Shown here: positions 16,405 to 24,433 of the stretch, piece after piece
How the letters are laid out: each line of letters begins with the position of its first letter
Position numbering within the stretch: position 1 is the stretch's first letter
Assembly (NCBI RefSeq): GCF_037935975.1
Contig: NZ_CP149817.1
Coordinates: forward strand, 2,976,001-3,040,000
DNA length: 64,000 nt
DNA from: Teredinibacter turnerae
GTDB taxonomy: Bacteria > Pseudomonadota > Gammaproteobacteria > Pseudomonadales > Cellvibrionaceae
Direction: 5' to 3'
The notes under the pieces: generated by a model
Database searches by the model: none
Told to the model about the DNA's origin: nothing
Seen by the model: the letters and a program-made list of their open reading frames with translations, nothing else
Translations under genes and position numbers: made by a program

Positions 16405-17068
16405 TGAACATTTCTCCTTTTATTTAAAATCCATCGTCGAGCGAACACCAATAATACCTCACGTTAACCAGTATTTCAGCCAATTTGCTATGTACTATCA
16501 TATCCAGCGTTAAACGGCTGCATCACCAATGCTGCGCTCGTGATTTTCCCGCAGTTGATGAAAATCGCTATCGCCCGCAGAAAATACGTAATCAGCTTTG
16601 AATACACACCATAAGCGCAGCAATAAGAAACGATCTGTTTGTAAAAATAAATGCCCCTGGTGTATTTATTTGAATTTCTCCGTTATTGAATGGGTCAGCA
16701 GCCCAAAGGCATTTTATGCTCAAAGTTTAGCCTCAACGAAGAATACATCGCACGCCTAAACTCAACGCGAATCGCGGCGCGAAATAATGAGAGTAACCGA
16801 ATCAGCAGCGAAACGTAATCTATAGTACTCTCACTGATTTAGGCTGAATCAAAGCCGAATGGAGAGCCAAAACGCACGCAGCGTGCGTTGACGGAATGGG
16901 AGGGTGTCCAGACGGGGAAAATTGGTCGCGCGCGCGAGCAAGCCAACCTTATTGTAGGCAAAGCAGAAAGCTTGGTAGCTTTACCACGCAAACGCGGTTA
17001 CTTTTTCTAGAGAATATGTGCTCTAGCGGTAGAAAATCACATAGTGTACTTTATTCACTTGTGTACAT
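16405..17068. other. Gene-free stretch between the small lipoprotein and the DNRP-motif protein
   Basis: 664 bp without a supported gene or terminator. An ORF on the plus strand at 16896-17099 has no ribosome site and runs into the next gene, so I do not call it. The last 40 bp hold an 18-bp tandem duplication described separately. Confidence 0.45.
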
Positions 17069-17086
17069 TTATTCACTTGTATACTT
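17050..17086. repeat. 18-bp tandem duplication across a stop codon
   Basis: Two copies of an 18-bp unit starting TTATTCACTTGT at 17051 and 17069, differing at two positions. On the minus strand each copy reads YTSE then TAA, so the duplication produced a second in-frame stop after the real one at 17069. Confidence 0.7.
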
Positions 17087-18016
17087 TACAGCCAAGTGAG
17101 GCTCATCGGCGGGATACAGGTGCCCTTCTTTATCCGCCCAGTCCACTAAGTCGACATAAAATTTCGCGGAAAGCTCGATGGAAGCGCCCGCAAGCATCTT
17201 GATTTGTTCAGCTGCCGCAGCGCTTATATAAGCATTGGATTGTACAACTTGATCTCGCGCGGTTCTCCAAGCCTCATCTATCGGGCTTTGCATAGCAAGT
17301 ATTTTCGACAACACCGCCGGACGATAATGCCCATCTTTAATAGCACGGACTTTTCCGGGAATCGCGGGGTGGTGAAGGCTGACGCCCTGCGGCCCTGCCA
17401 CCACCACCCCATCTAATTTTATAGTGTCAGCGAATGCGTCCACTCCGGAGTCTTCGCTGTCTTCATTTTTTGTAGCGCCCGAGGAACAGTTCAGAGAAAT
17501 TATCGAACCCTGATAATCTTCAGGGAGAATCAGGCCTGTTGCCCTAGCAAGCTCAGCGGGATCGCGCGTACCAATATATCCCTTACTTCCATGCCCGACA
17601 AAATAGATATTCTCATCAGCTTTAATTTTTGAGTAACCGTTCAGCTCAGCGTATTCAATAATATCCTGTCCCTGCCCTCCGTGATCCAGCGCCACCTGTA
17701 ACGTGGATGCGGTAATCCAGCCAATATCGCGAGTTGTATCCTCACTCAGTGTTCGCCCACCAACACTAATAATCAACCGCTGCATTGGAGCAGAAGCAAC
17801 TGAACGATGTGCAGCAGGCTTTAAACCAGTCGAAATGCTTGAGTCAACAGTAGTACTTTGCGTGCCAGCAGCATCACTCACGACGGTCTCTTGCTGAATC
17901 GCTCCGCCGGGCCGGTTATCGATAAACTTGGCTCCACAATGCTTCTTGCCGTGCATGGCAGAATTTGTGAAGGCCTGACGACGCTGGTTTTTTGCGTTTT
18001 CTTGTGGGGTCTTCAT
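17069..18016 (-). CDS. Putative caspase-like (C80/CPD-type) protein with N-terminal DNRP motif
   Basis: 315 aa with no signal peptide. The N-terminus carries FIDNRPGGAIQQ (31-42) and PMQR (77-80), a spaced motif pair that I recognise from the front of DUF4157/eCIS-associated proteins and other exported toxins. A second domain (about 80-230) has a beta strand plus His at IYFVGHGS (His 142) and a strand plus Cys at IISLNCSSG (Cys 177). That His/Cys dyad arrangement is typical of clan CD cysteine proteases such as the C80 cysteine protease domain. The C-terminal 90 residues are helical. Function as an effector or self-processing protein is inferred. No secretion-system genes are nearby. Confidence 0.6.
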   Translation of the reverse strand: MKTPQENAKNQRRQAFTNSAMHGKKHCGAKFIDNRPGGAIQQETVVSDAAGTQSTTVDSSISTGLKPAAHRSVASAPMQRLIISVGGRTLSEDTTRDIGWITASTLQVALDHGGQGQDIIEYAELNGYSKIKADENIYFVGHGSKGYIGTRDPAELARATGLILPEDYQGSIISLNCSSGATKNEDSEDSGVDAFADTIKLDGVVVAGPQGVSLHHPAIPGKVRAIKDGHYRPAVLSKILAMQSPIDEAWRTARDQVVQSNAYISAAAAEQIKMLAGASIELSAKFYVDLVDWADKEGHLYPADEPHLAVKYTSE

Positions 18017-18294
18017 ACGTTTTCCCTGGGCTCATCAGTGATGATATTGGAATATTCGCATGCTTGATTTAATTTAGTGAGATGTTCAGGTGTACGAGAG
18101 CCAGGGAATGGAGTGGCTACCGAAACAAACGTTTGGTTGTCAAAAAACATAACTGCTTAGTCCCGCTGAGCGCAAGGGGAAACCAAAATCTGAATATCGA
18201 GCAAGACGCCACTTGCAAGCGCGAATGGATTACAGCATCACTCTGCTGCAATTCGAGCTAAACGCCCGGCTAGCGCCACGGGCGATTGGAACAG

Positions 18295-19119
18295 TTACTC
18301 TATAAAAGCCTCTATATCGTCTTCCGACTCATACATCTCAACAAGTTTTTCAAAAAGATCGAGCAGGTCGATATTCAATTTCCCCGCTTTTTCCGTGGGA
18401 AACTGGCTCAGTATGTCTTCCTTTTCTTTCCCTTGCTCGAATTGTTGGTAGAGCATTGCTGATATATTGGTGACGTACGCGAACAAGTTTTCTTCGGGCG
18501 CTTCTTCAGGCGACTTTTGGAATCTAATCGCCGAAACAATTTCGTCTGGAAAATTCCACTTGCGCGCCAACTCCGCACCGACAATCATATAGTTGTAGCC
18601 AAACTGATTATCCTGCAAATCTGCCTTGTCAGCACCACTTTCAACCATTTTATCGATACGCGCCATAGTGTCCGTATGAGCTATGTAAAGCAATACGTCG
18701 CCAATATTATGTAACATACCACAAGTAAACGCGACTTCAGGGTTGACCTTCGAGAGTCGCCCAACCAGTTTACAGATATTTGCTACGGTAAAAGATTTTC
18801 GCCAAAACGTCCTTTTATCGACTCCGGGCACGTCTTTACATGCCGATGTTACGCCAGAGGCTATCACCAGCGTTTTTAACGCTTCCTGCCCCAATAACAC
18901 TATAGCGGAATCAATAGAATTGACTTTTCTACCCGCGCCATAGCGGGCGGAATTGGCAAGCCTCATAACTTTCAAGGATATGGAAGCATCCATTTGAATT
19001 TTTTTACTAATATCATCGGCATTAGACTTGTCGTCACCGAAATCGTCGATAAGCTCTTGAATAACCTTAGGAATAGCCGGAATGTTGTGAATCTCTTTGA
19101 ACAGAGCGCTATGTGGCAT
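18295..19119 (-). CDS. HDOD domain signalling protein
   Basis: 274 aa, one HDOD domain covering about residues 10-215 (IPAIPKVIQELIDDF, LKVMRLANSARYGAGRKVNSIDSAIVLLG, FTCGMLHNIGDVLL). HDOD proteins lack the metal-binding residues of the HD phosphodiesterases and act as scaffolds in signalling, motility or stress responses. The acidic C-terminal tail (YESEDDIEAFIE) is distinctive. It is monocistronic; no receiver or GGDEF domain is attached. Confidence 0.9.
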   Translation of the reverse strand: MPHSALFKEIHNIPAIPKVIQELIDDFGDDKSNADDISKKIQMDASISLKVMRLANSARYGAGRKVNSIDSAIVLLGQEALKTLVIASGVTSACKDVPGVDKRTFWRKSFTVANICKLVGRLSKVNPEVAFTCGMLHNIGDVLLYIAHTDTMARIDKMVESGADKADLQDNQFGYNYMIVGAELARKWNFPDEIVSAIRFQKSPEEAPEENLFAYVTNISAMLYQQFEQGKEKEDILSQFPTEKAGKLNIDLLDLFEKLVEMYESEDDIEAFIE

Positions 19120-19568
19120 AAGAACACCTAACTATGGAATAACGAAGCTACCTCTGAGTATAGTTAGCAAAAAGCCTGGTAGGAGACGAATTGATATAAC
19201 CTGATTGTTATATAGCATCTTACAACGGGAAAAAATGGTATAGATGCGTTTACGCGCATTCATAGGGATTTAAGCGTTGGCTAATGAATACTTATTTCAG
19301 AAAGGATATTGACGAAGGCGTGTACCCGCGCCTCCCAAAACTGAAGTACACCGGTAGTTTATTTTCTTTTTGAATACCGATACGCTGCTGGAGTCAGCTA
19401 AGCGCTACGCGAGAAAAAGTGAGCGCTTAGCTATACCGGGAAGCTATTTACGGAAAGCTATTTAAGCGTTATAAAAACGCTTCCTTGCGTTATTGTCCAC
19501 ATATTTCTGCCAATTACACAAATGCAACTGGCGGGTATTAACGGGCTTAACGCAAAGCCTTATAAACC
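19120..19568. other. Intergenic region with two inverted repeats
   Basis: 449 bp without a gene. A perfect 11-bp inverted repeat AGCTAAGCGCT/AGCGCTTAGCT lies at 19396-19406 and 19422-19432. A 7-bp hairpin AAGCGTT/AACGCTT lies at 19464-19470 and 19476-19482. Either could end transcription of the reductase gene at 19569, though neither has a long T-tract. Confidence 0.5.
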
Positions 19569-20594
19569 TCAAAACCCTTCCAAGGTAATCTTGCCGACTG
19601 AACGACCACTTTCAAGTAGTTCATGCGCCTTGCGCAGATTTGTGGCGTTAATGACGCCCATATGGTTGGCCTGAGTGGTTTTTATGGTGCCTTCGTCTAC
19701 CAGCGCAGACACCTGATTAAGCAATTTATGCTGTTCAATCATGTCATCGGTGGCAAACATGGAACGGGTGAACATAAATTCCCAGTGCAGGGAAAGACTC
19801 TTGCGTTTTAATTTGGTGACGTCGAGGGTGGCAGGATCGTCGATAACGGCAATCTTACCCATAGGTTTTAGTAGTTCGATGTAACTATCAATATAGTCGC
19901 CAGTGTTGGTAAGGCTGGCTACATGGGTGACCGGCGCGATATCCAGAGCGTTTATTTGATCGACCAGCGGTTTGCTGTGGTCTACTACATAGTCTGCGCC
20001 CAATTCTGTTACCCAAGTTTGGGTTGCTTCGCGTGAAGCCGTTGCAATTACGGTTGCACCAGTTAAGCGCTTGGCTAGCTGTATAAGAATCGAACCGACA
20101 CCACCGGCCGCGCCCACAATGAGCAGGACGTCATTCGCAGAGGATTTACCTTGTTCCGATGCTTGCTTAATAGCGAGATGCTCGAACAGCATTTCCCAGG
20201 CCGTAATGGCCGTTAAGGGCAGTGCTGCCGCTTCACTGTTAGATACATTCTTAGGCTGGTTTCCCACAATACGTTCGTCTACCAATTGGTATTCTGCATT
20301 GGTACCCGGGCGGGTAAGGTCACCGGCATAAAACACACGATCACCAACATTGAACAGCTCGGCGTCTGGGCCTTTTTCCACGATAGTGCCAACGGCGTCC
20401 CAGCCAAGTACTTTGTAACTGCCCTCTTCTGGAGCTACGTTTTGGCGAATTTTGTAGTCCACCGGGTTAACGCTGATTGCATCAATCTTAATTAAAAGGT
20501 CGCGCCCACTCGCATCCGGCTTGGGCAGCTCGATGTCTTGCAAGGCGGCTTCATCAGTAATGGGTAAGCAGGCGGTGTAGCCAATGGCTTTCAT
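19569..20594 (-). CDS. MDR-family NAD(P)H reductase (zinc-independent quinone oxidoreductase type)
   Basis: 341 aa. It has the GroES-like N-terminal half (DAISVNPVDYKIRQN, KVLGWDAVGTIVEKG, VGDRVFYAGDL) and a Rossmann domain with LLIVGAAGGVGSILIQLAK. The catalytic and structural zinc ligands of alcohol dehydrogenases are absent, so it is of the quinone oxidoreductase/ZADH type and probably reduces quinones or enones with NADPH. It is one of three small-molecule reductases within 5 kb, though a GH18-like gene separates it from the Old Yellow Enzyme. The start ATG has a TGGAGAAATG context. Confidence 0.92.
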   Translation of the reverse strand: MKAIGYTACLPITDEAALQDIELPKPDASGRDLLIKIDAISVNPVDYKIRQNVAPEEGSYKVLGWDAVGTIVEKGPDAELFNVGDRVFYAGDLTRPGTNAEYQLVDERIVGNQPKNVSNSEAAALPLTAITAWEMLFEHLAIKQASEQGKSSANDVLLIVGAAGGVGSILIQLAKRLTGATVIATASREATQTWVTELGADYVVDHSKPLVDQINALDIAPVTHVASLTNTGDYIDSYIELLKPMGKIAVIDDPATLDVTKLKRKSLSLHWEFMFTRSMFATDDMIEQHKLLNQVSALVDEGTIKTTQANHMGVINATNLRKAHELLESGRSVGKITLEGF

Positions 20595-20853
20595 TCATTT
20601 CTCCAGAGAATTCGTGTTGCTGTTTTTCGACGCCGGCCCATTCGATGCTATCGAATATCAAGCGGGCTCGAAAGAATACAGGCGTTTCGCGCCATTCGGA
20701 GATGGCGCCGATTTGGCAGCAGGTCTACCGAAACAGGTAAGCTTGAGTTTCATACCATGGCTCGCCGCGGCGAAAACTGTACCGATAAAAGCATACGACA
20801 GGTCAGGTGAACGCGATGTATTTCACGCCACACCCAACCCCTTTCAGCCGAAA

Positions 20854-21606
20854 TTACTGCCGTGTTTGCAGAAGTTCTGACTCGATCGTTTTCAGGTAGT
20901 TCGGGGAGAGTGCCGTGTAGTCCCAGATAAACAGACCGCCTAGTGATCTCGATGTCACCTGCTCGATAAAATAGTCGAGATTTTCCTGGTTGAGTCCTCT
21001 CCGCGTAAGCGCCAGGATGATGGATTTTGCCGGCGCGCCCAGGGCCAGCGTGCGGTCTAATGCTGGCCCTACGTTGGCGATAATAGTGTTCATATTCCAC
21101 ATACTGGCTGCATAGCACATAAGGCAAAAGCGGTCGGCGACACCCGCTTTGGCAATCGCCTCCACCTTCAAATTGGTCGCCTTGCCGGCATTGGACGACT
21201 GTGGATTGTTATAATCCCAGCCGGCTAAAAATGTGTAGCTGGTTTGCTTGTTGGCAGATTTCAGTTTGGTCATGACGTCGATAATATTTTCCACGTTCAT
21301 GTTGGACTCATCGTCGAAATCCACTCCGCCCCACTGATTGTCCAGCGTGGCGGCCACAATCGCATCGAGCTCCTGCGGGGTTTTAGGCATTTTATCCGGC
21401 AGTGCACCGCCTCCACCGTAGGTCCACATCACCGTACCCGGGTTTTGTGGCGCTTTTACACGTCGCGGGCTCCAGCCCGGGGACGTACTAGTGCCTGATG
21501 TCAGGTCTGGCAGGTTGGTGATCATACCGTATTGGGTAACGGCGAAACTGTTAGGGGCAGTACTAGTGGGGTTTTGGGTCCAGCCACCTATGATGTAATC
21601 GCTCAT
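20854..21606 (-). CDS. Leaderless GH18-like glycoside hydrolase domain protein
   Basis: 250 aa. WGGVDFDDE at about residues 92-100 matches the GH18 signature DGxDxDxE except that the first Asp is Gly; the catalytic Glu (about 100) and the preceding Asp residues are kept. Other barrel strands are visible (VMWTYGGGG, YTFLAGWDYNN, FCLMCYAAS, LGGLFIWDYT). The start at 21606 is fixed by a full AGGAGGT 7 bp upstream, which removes 26 residues of the open frame. Without a signal peptide it is either cytoplasmic or exported by another route. It could be a chitinase-like lectin or an endo-N-acetylglucosaminidase; that is not resolved. Confidence 0.7.
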   Translation of the reverse strand: MSDYIIGGWTQNPTSTAPNSFAVTQYGMITNLPDLTSGTSTSPGWSPRRVKAPQNPGTVMWTYGGGGALPDKMPKTPQELDAIVAATLDNQWGGVDFDDESNMNVENIIDVMTKLKSANKQTSYTFLAGWDYNNPQSSNAGKATNLKVEAIAKAGVADRFCLMCYAASMWNMNTIIANVGPALDRTLALGAPAKSIILALTRRGLNQENLDYFIEQVTSRSLGGLFIWDYTALSPNYLKTIESELLQTRQ

Positions 21607-21729
21607 GCAAGAACCTCCTTTTTGAGTGATCATAAAATGCTCACTCTGAGTGTAGAAGGCTATTTCAAAAACGAAAACGCCCACAAAGGCAAACCATGTG
21701 GACGTCTAAAGTGCTGTTTTTCGATGGGC

Positions 21730-22797
21730 TTAACTCATGGCGGGGTAATCGATGTAACCCTCCTCTCCTTGAGTGTAAAAGGTGTCTGGGTTGGCTTCGT
21801 TCAACTCAGCGCCCGCTTTTAATCGTTCGGGTAAATCCGGGTTGGCGATAAAAGGCACACCAAAAGCCACCGCGTCGGCTTTTCCATTGGCAATAGCGTC
21901 TGCAGCCTCCTCACCGCCGTAACCCATATTGACAATAAGCTTGCCTTTATAATGCTCGCGGGCAGGAGTAACGACATCAGCAGACTGCTCGCCGAGGAAG
22001 TCGCTGCGCATAAGGTGCAAATATGCCAGGTCGTAGTCGTTGAGCTTGGCTGCCAGCCAGGAGACAAGGCCAACAGGGTCGCTGTCTTTCATGCTATTAA
22101 AACTGTTTAATGGCGATAAGCGCACACCGACATGATCGCTACCCCACACATCGCTCACCACCTCAATAACCTCGAGCAGCAAGCGCGCGCGATTTTCCAT
22201 ACTCCCACCGTAAGGGCCCTCACGATGGTTAGCACTGTCACGTAAGAATTCGTCCAGCAGGTAGCCGTTGGCGCCATGCACTTCTACGCCGTCGAAGTTC
22301 GCGGCTTTAGCGTTTTTTGCGGCTTTTTTAAAACCGGCAACAATGTCTGGAATTTCGTCGTCGCTCAGAGCGCGCGGCACGGTATAGTTTTGCTTACCCT
22401 CCGGGGTGTGAACGGTGTCATTAGTAATCGCGATTTCACTCGGCGCTACGGGCCGCTTGCCGTCGTTCAGCGCCGGATGGCAAGCGCGGCCGCCATGCCA
22501 AATCTGGAGGAATATTTTGCCGCCTTTTGCGTGCACCGCATCGGTGACTTTCTTCCAGCCCTCGACCTGTGCATCGGAGTGAATGCCAGGTTCACGCCAG
22601 AACGCCGAGCAACCTTCCATTGCCATGGTCGCTTCGGCAATTAACAAGCCGGAAGATGCGCGCTGTGCGTAATAGGTAGCCATCATCTCTGTAGGGACAT
22701 GGTCCGCGTCCGCACGACAGCGGGTCAGTGGCGCCATAAGTACGCGGTTGCTGGCTTCTACCGCGCCGAATTTGATTGGGGAAAATAAGTCTGTCAT
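21730..22797 (-). CDS. Old Yellow Enzyme family ene-reductase (NemA type)
   Basis: 355 aa, full-length FMN-dependent alkene reductase. Seen are the N-terminal LFSPIKFGAVEASNRVLMAPLTRCRA, the His/Asn active-site segment FDGVEVHGANGYLLDEFL, and GPYGGSMENRARLLLEV. The C-terminal barrel end has NMGYGGEEA and AVAFGVPFIANPDLPERL. It reduces activated double bonds such as N-ethylmaleimide or enones using NADPH. The ribosome site is GAGGAC before ATG. It lies near an MDR reductase and a DkgB-type reductase, a plausible electrophile-detoxifying group. Confidence 0.94.
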   Translation of the reverse strand: MTDLFSPIKFGAVEASNRVLMAPLTRCRADADHVPTEMMATYYAQRASSGLLIAEATMAMEGCSAFWREPGIHSDAQVEGWKKVTDAVHAKGGKIFLQIWHGGRACHPALNDGKRPVAPSEIAITNDTVHTPEGKQNYTVPRALSDDEIPDIVAGFKKAAKNAKAANFDGVEVHGANGYLLDEFLRDSANHREGPYGGSMENRARLLLEVIEVVSDVWGSDHVGVRLSPLNSFNSMKDSDPVGLVSWLAAKLNDYDLAYLHLMRSDFLGEQSADVVTPAREHYKGKLIVNMGYGGEEAADAIANGKADAVAFGVPFIANPDLPERLKAGAELNEANPDTFYTQGEEGYIDYPAMS

Positions 22798-23279
22798 TTA
22801 TGTCCTCACAAATAATTAACAAATTGTGGGTAAAACGTGCACGCGAATCTCTTCACCAATCACCTTTTACAGCTGTGGTTTCGCTAATTCGTTTGCACGT
22901 TTAGGAGTTGAGAGCCTCAACAGTAGATCGGGTAAAACGTTTACGGAAAAAACTGAAAAGGCGATGACTGGCGCAGCCGCCAAGTTCACATTTTCCATAA
23001 AACTAAAATTGCTTAGCGGCGCAACACAGGTTTACTTTGAGGCCAGGCCAAATAAACGCCACAAGCGGCGGTAGTATTGCGCAAGCGCGTTTTCACTCAC
23101 AAGATTGGCAATGCCGTTAAAACTCTCAGAGTGAAAATAGGCAGCTCGCGCTCTGGTCATCCATTGAGGTTCCAGGTGGGCATGTAAACATGCGTCACGC
23201 GAAATTTAACCTCAAAACCAATATTGAATACCAAACCGCCCTCTTGGCTTAAATGCCACGCCACTATGTCAAAAAGCGA
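22798..23279. other. Gene-free stretch between the ene-reductase and the aldo/keto reductase
   Basis: 482 bp. I see no gene, no hairpin terminator and no convincing operator. It must contain the ene-reductase promoter, because the dkgB transcript enters from the right. Confidence 0.4.
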
Positions 23280-24083
23280 TTAATCCCACTTGGGCGCAAA
23301 GTCCGGATTGGCAATGCGGTCATTACATTCCAAGGTCGCAATGGCTTTCATGTGCTCGTCGGTGAGTGAAATCTTTTGCGCTTCCAGATTGGATTGCAGG
23401 TGGCTGTCTTTGGTAGACGATGGAATGGTGATCAGGCCTTGCGCAAATTGCCACGCCAGAGCAACCTGTGCCGGAGACACGTCCAACTCGCTGGCGATAT
23501 CTTGCAGTACCGCATTGTCCATGACCTTGCCAACCGCCAACGGCATATATCCGGTAACGCGAACGTTACGCTCTTTACAATGCGCAATCACCTTCTGGTT
23601 TTGCAGGAAAGGCTGTACTTCGACCTGATTGGTGTAGATAACGCCTTCTCCCAGAATGGAAATCGCTTGGTCTAACTGGGCGTTGGTGAAATTGGAAACC
23701 CCGATATGCTTGGTGTAACCCTTATCTTGCGCGGCCTTCAACTGCGCCAGGTAATCTTCCATGGCAACAGCGCCGGATTCGTCCGGCCAATGCACCAACA
23801 ACAAATCCACTTGGTCCAATTGCAGTTTGGTCAGGCTTTCTTCCACACTGGGCAAAAATTTTTCTTCCGAAAACTTATCCATCCAAACTTTGGTGGTAAC
23901 AAATAGTTCGTCGCGCGATACATCGCTATCGGCAATGGCGCGGCCAACGGCTTCTTCGTTTTCGTAAAGCTGCGCAGTATCAATATGTCGATACCCCAGA
24001 TTCAACGCGGTAGTCACCGAAGCGTAAGCGACATCATCTTTTAAACGGTATGTACCCATACCTAACGCTGGAATTTCTTGCAT
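23280..24083 (-). CDS. dkgB: Aldo/keto reductase, 2,5-diketo-D-gluconate reductase B type
   Basis: 267 aa, the same length as E. coli DkgB and collinear with it: PALGMGTYRLKDDVAY, GYRHIDTAQLYENEEAVG (catalytic Asp and Tyr), TTKVW (Lys), VDLLLVHWPD (His), IGVSNFTNAQ and IPSSTKDSHLQSNL. The C-terminus LECNDRIANPDFAPKWD also matches that branch. These enzymes reduce diketogluconate, methylglyoxal and beta-keto esters with NADPH in the cytoplasm. The gene is monocistronic as far as can be seen. Confidence 0.92.
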   Translation of the reverse strand: MQEIPALGMGTYRLKDDVAYASVTTALNLGYRHIDTAQLYENEEAVGRAIADSDVSRDELFVTTKVWMDKFSEEKFLPSVEESLTKLQLDQVDLLLVHWPDESGAVAMEDYLAQLKAAQDKGYTKHIGVSNFTNAQLDQAISILGEGVIYTNQVEVQPFLQNQKVIAHCKERNVRVTGYMPLAVGKVMDNAVLQDIASELDVSPAQVALAWQFAQGLITIPSSTKDSHLQSNLEAQKISLTDEHMKAIATLECNDRIANPDFAPKWD

Positions 24084-24347
24084 AAAAACCTCTTATTTCC
24101 GGTTGTTAACCGCGCAAATTTTAGACGCTGAATAATCAAACATGTTGATTCAGCAATATTTGGGTCTCGAGCGAATATTTAAACTGCCAGAGCCTGTTAA
24201 CACGCATTTATTAATACAGCATTACCAGGATTCACCGACATCAATTGCTCCACCCGTGTTGAATTACGCGCGAGCGATGTTTTATTCCGACAATCCAGCA
24301 GATAGTCAGTTCAGATTAAACACACGGCCTGTTTATCACAGCAAAAA

Positions 24348-24373
24348 AAACCGGCCAAAGGGCCGGTTCTTTT
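24348..24373 (-). terminator. Rho-independent terminator downstream of the phosphoesterase operon
   Basis: Stem AACCGGCC/GGCCGGTT with loop AAAG. On the minus strand it is followed by eight T residues. It lies 60 bp after the stop of the 24434-29269 gene. Confidence 0.85.
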
Positions 24374-24433
24374 AAGCGCCTAAAGGAGTTTCACCATGCA
24401 GTCAACGTCGTCGACCACAGGCGAATTTCCAGC

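Noticed and set aside
16896-17099. 67-aa ORF on the plus strand
   Set aside because: Overlaps the end of the opposing gene, no ribosome site, unconvincing composition.
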